Assembly (NCBI RefSeq): GCF_014250475.1
Contig: NZ_CP060204.1
Span: 62,001 to 126,000 of the forward strand
Origin: Selenomonas timonae
GTDB lineage: Bacteria > Bacillota > Negativicutes > Selenomonadales > Selenomonadaceae
Direction: 5' to 3'
Length of the DNA: 64,000 nt
The notes under the pieces were generated by a model. It made no database searches and had not been told where the DNA came from. It saw nothing but the letters and a program-made list of their open reading frames with translations. The position numbers and the translations under genes were made by a program. Position 1 is the first letter of the stretch, and every line of letters begins with the position of its first letter. Of this stretch, positions 62,461 to 64,000 are shown in pieces.

Positions 62461-63654
62461 TTATTCGTCCGCGAGTGCCGCAATGCCCGGGAGCACCTTG
62501 CCCTCGAGCAGCTCCAGCGTTGCGCCGCCGCCCGTCGAGATGTGCGAGATCTTCTCCGAGAGCCCCGTCTTCTTCAGCGCCGCGATGGAGTCGCCGCCGC
62601 CGACGATGGAGATTGCGCCCTCCTTCGTCGCCTGCGCCACAGCGCGTGCAACCGCCTCCGTGCCCTTTGCAAAAGCATCAAACTCGAACACGCCCATGGG
62701 ACCGTTCCAGATGACCGTCTTTGCGCCCTTCAGTGCATTGACGTACTCCTGGGAGGTCTTCGGGCCGCTGTCAAGCGCCTGCCAGCCGTCGGGCACCTTG
62801 TCCACATCGACAATCTTCGTATTGGCATCCGCCGCGAACTTGTCCGCAATGACGAGATCGACGGGCAGAACGACCTTCACGCCCTTCTTCTCCGCCTTCT
62901 CGAGCAGCTCCTTCGCGAGGTCGATCTTATCGCGCTCGACGAGAGAGTCGCCGACCGGATAGCCCTTCGATGCGTCAAAGGTATGCGCCATACCGCCGCC
63001 GATGATGATCGTGTCGACCTTGTCGATCATGTTCTCGATGACGCCGATCTTGTCCGAGACCTTCGCGCCGCCGATGATGGCGACAAACGGACGCTTCGGG
63101 TTCTCGAGCGTCTTGCCGATGTAGTTGATCTCCTTCTCCATGAGGAAGCCCGCGACCGTCTCGAGATACGCCGTGATGCCGACGTTCGAGGCATGCGCGC
63201 GGTGTGCAACACCGAAGGCATCGTCCACAGCAATGTCTGCAAGCGAAGCCAGCTGCTTTGCAAACTCAGGATCGTTCTTCTTCTCTGCCTTGTGATAGCG
63301 CAGGTTCTCGAGGAGCAGCACCTCGCCCGGCTTCAGATCGGCAGCAGCCTTCTCCGCCTCAGGACCCACACAGTCAGGCGCCCATTTTACAGGCTGTCCG
63401 AGGCACTCCTCAAGGCGCGCCACAATCGGACGTGTCGAGAACTGCGGCTCGCGTGCCTCCGTCGGACGGCCGACATGGCAGGCAAGGATGACCGCTGCAC
63501 CCGCATTCAGGAGATGCTGAATCGTCGGGAGCGTCGCGCGGATGCGCGTGTCGTTCGTAATGTGCTGATTCTCATCCATCGGCACGTTGAAGTCCACGCG
63601 GACAAATACCTTTTTCCCGTGCGGCTCAATGTGAAGCATTGTCTTTTTGTTCAT
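62461..63654 (-). CDS. pgk: Phosphoglycerate kinase
   Basis: 397 residues from the ATG at 63654, behind GGAGGGG. The N-domain has 'KKVFVRVDFNVPMD' and 'HVGRPTEA', with 'LLENLRYHKAEKKND'. The nucleotide domain contains 'AIIGGAKVSDKI' and 'IVGGGDSIAAL', and 'ISTGGGATLELLEGK' closes the protein. It makes ATP from 1,3-bisphosphoglycerate. Confidence 0.98.
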   Translation of the reverse strand: MNKKTMLHIEPHGKKVFVRVDFNVPMDENQHITNDTRIRATLPTIQHLLNAGAAVILACHVGRPTEAREPQFSTRPIVARLEECLGQPVKWAPDCVGPEAEKAAADLKPGEVLLLENLRYHKAEKKNDPEFAKQLASLADIAVDDAFGVAHRAHASNVGITAYLETVAGFLMEKEINYIGKTLENPKRPFVAIIGGAKVSDKIGVIENMIDKVDTIIIGGGMAHTFDASKGYPVGDSLVERDKIDLAKELLEKAEKKGVKVVLPVDLVIADKFAADANTKIVDVDKVPDGWQALDSGPKTSQEYVNALKGAKTVIWNGPMGVFEFDAFAKGTEAVARAVAQATKEGAISIVGGGDSIAALKKTGLSEKISHISTGGGATLELLEGKVLPGIAALADE

Positions 63655-63675
63655 ATTGTCCCCTCCATAAAGAAA

Positions 63676-63707
63676 CGAGATCCGGCCCAAACGTCGGCCG
63701 GACCTCG
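63676..63707 (-). terminator. Hairpin between gap and pgk
   Basis: Twelve-base arms (63676-63687 and 63696-63707, one mismatch) are followed by TTTCTTT on the minus strand. Similar gap-pgk hairpins elsewhere act as attenuators or processing sites, letting gap exceed pgk. Confidence 0.65.
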
Positions 63708-63786
63708 TGAAAGATCGTATGCATACGGTACCATGGAGCAAACGCTAGCTATCCGCATCCACGTCCCATATATCTCTGTTTACTTG

Positions 63787-64000
63787 TCAGCCGAGTTCCG
63801 CAAAGTACTTGATCGTGCGAACCATCTGGCTCGTGTAGCTGTTCTCGTTGTCATACCAGGAGACCACCTGAACGAGCGTGTTGCCGTCGCCCGTGTCGCT
63901 GACCATCGTCTGCGTCGCGTCGAAGATCGAACCGTACGTCGTACCGATGATGTCGCTGGAGACGATCTCGTCCGTGTTGTATGCGAACGACTCCGTTGCT
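63787..64000 (-). CDS. gap: Glyceraldehyde-3-phosphate dehydrogenase, C-terminal part
   Basis: The last 71 codons are seen before the right edge. The translation ends with the hallmark GAPDH block '[26 protein letters not shown]', preceded by '[18 protein letters not shown]'. The catalytic Cys and NAD domain lie outside the window. First visible gene of the gap-pgk-tpiA-gpmI run. Confidence 0.96.
   Translation of the reverse strand, partial: ATESFAYNTDEIVSSDIIGTTYGSIFDATQTMVSDTGDGNTLVQVVSWYDNENSYTSQMVRTIKYFAELG

Overview
The window looks like a chromosomal segment from a diderm Firmicute of the class Negativicutes, most likely Selenomonas or a close relative. This is inferred from gene content, not from a database match. 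The DNA is GC-rich with strong AGGAGG-type ribosome sites. Bacillus/Clostridium-style clusters (gap-pgk-tpiA-gpmI, secG-esterase-rnr-smpB, a cre-like operator at a lac promoter) sit beside outer-membrane-type genes (a secretin with a PilP-like partner, a BepA-like M48/TPR protease). No tRNA, rRNA, CRISPR array, complete insertion sequence or prophage was seen.

Region 1-10 kb: a minus-strand lactose unit (cytidylate-kinase-like gene, GPH symporter, start of a GH2 beta-galactosidase) runs off the left edge and is driven by a promoter flanked by two cre/LacI-like operators. Then come deoD, with an unusual Asn at the catalytic Asp position, a RelB/RelE-type toxin-antitoxin pair, a DASS anion transporter disabled by an internal deletion, its divergent LysR regulator overlapped by an unknown gene, htpX and serA.

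Region 10-26 kb: a peptide/nickel-class ABC importer whose two ATPases are fused in one gene, hybrid cluster protein (hcp) behind a class-II CRP/FNR-type site, a DUF1232 protein, two divergent MFS transporters, an M48/TPR protease, a secreted ankyrin protein, a nitroreductase, enolase, and a candidate small RNA with C-rich segments between enolase and a ZIP metal transporter.

Region 26-42 kb: an orphan LuxR-type response regulator, a secretin/PilP-like pair, pgi, a phosphohexomutase, two tandem AEC permeases, a chemoreceptor, a membrane-anchored PepSY protein divergent from a histidine kinase/response regulator pair, an NhaC antiporter, and an Rpn-type PD-(D/E)XK nuclease.

Region 42-64 kb: a glucitol (sorbitol) PTS operon with GutM and a SorC-type regulator but no EIIA gene, DUF488 and zinc-ribbon genes, an amino-acid permease, smpB-rnr-esterase-secG, a eukaryotic-type hexokinase, a CNNM/CorC-family protein, a DEAD-box-like helicase, topB, a second DUF1232 protein, and gpmI-tpiA-pgk-gap running off the right edge.

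Central sugar metabolism is a theme: lactose and sorbitol entry, hexokinase, pgi, the phosphohexomutase and most of lower glycolysis lie within 64 kb. Several palindromic repeats (12.0, 14.6, 15.4, 27.3 and 37.6 kb) appear to belong to dispersed families, and one seems to have become the linker of the fused ABC ATPase.
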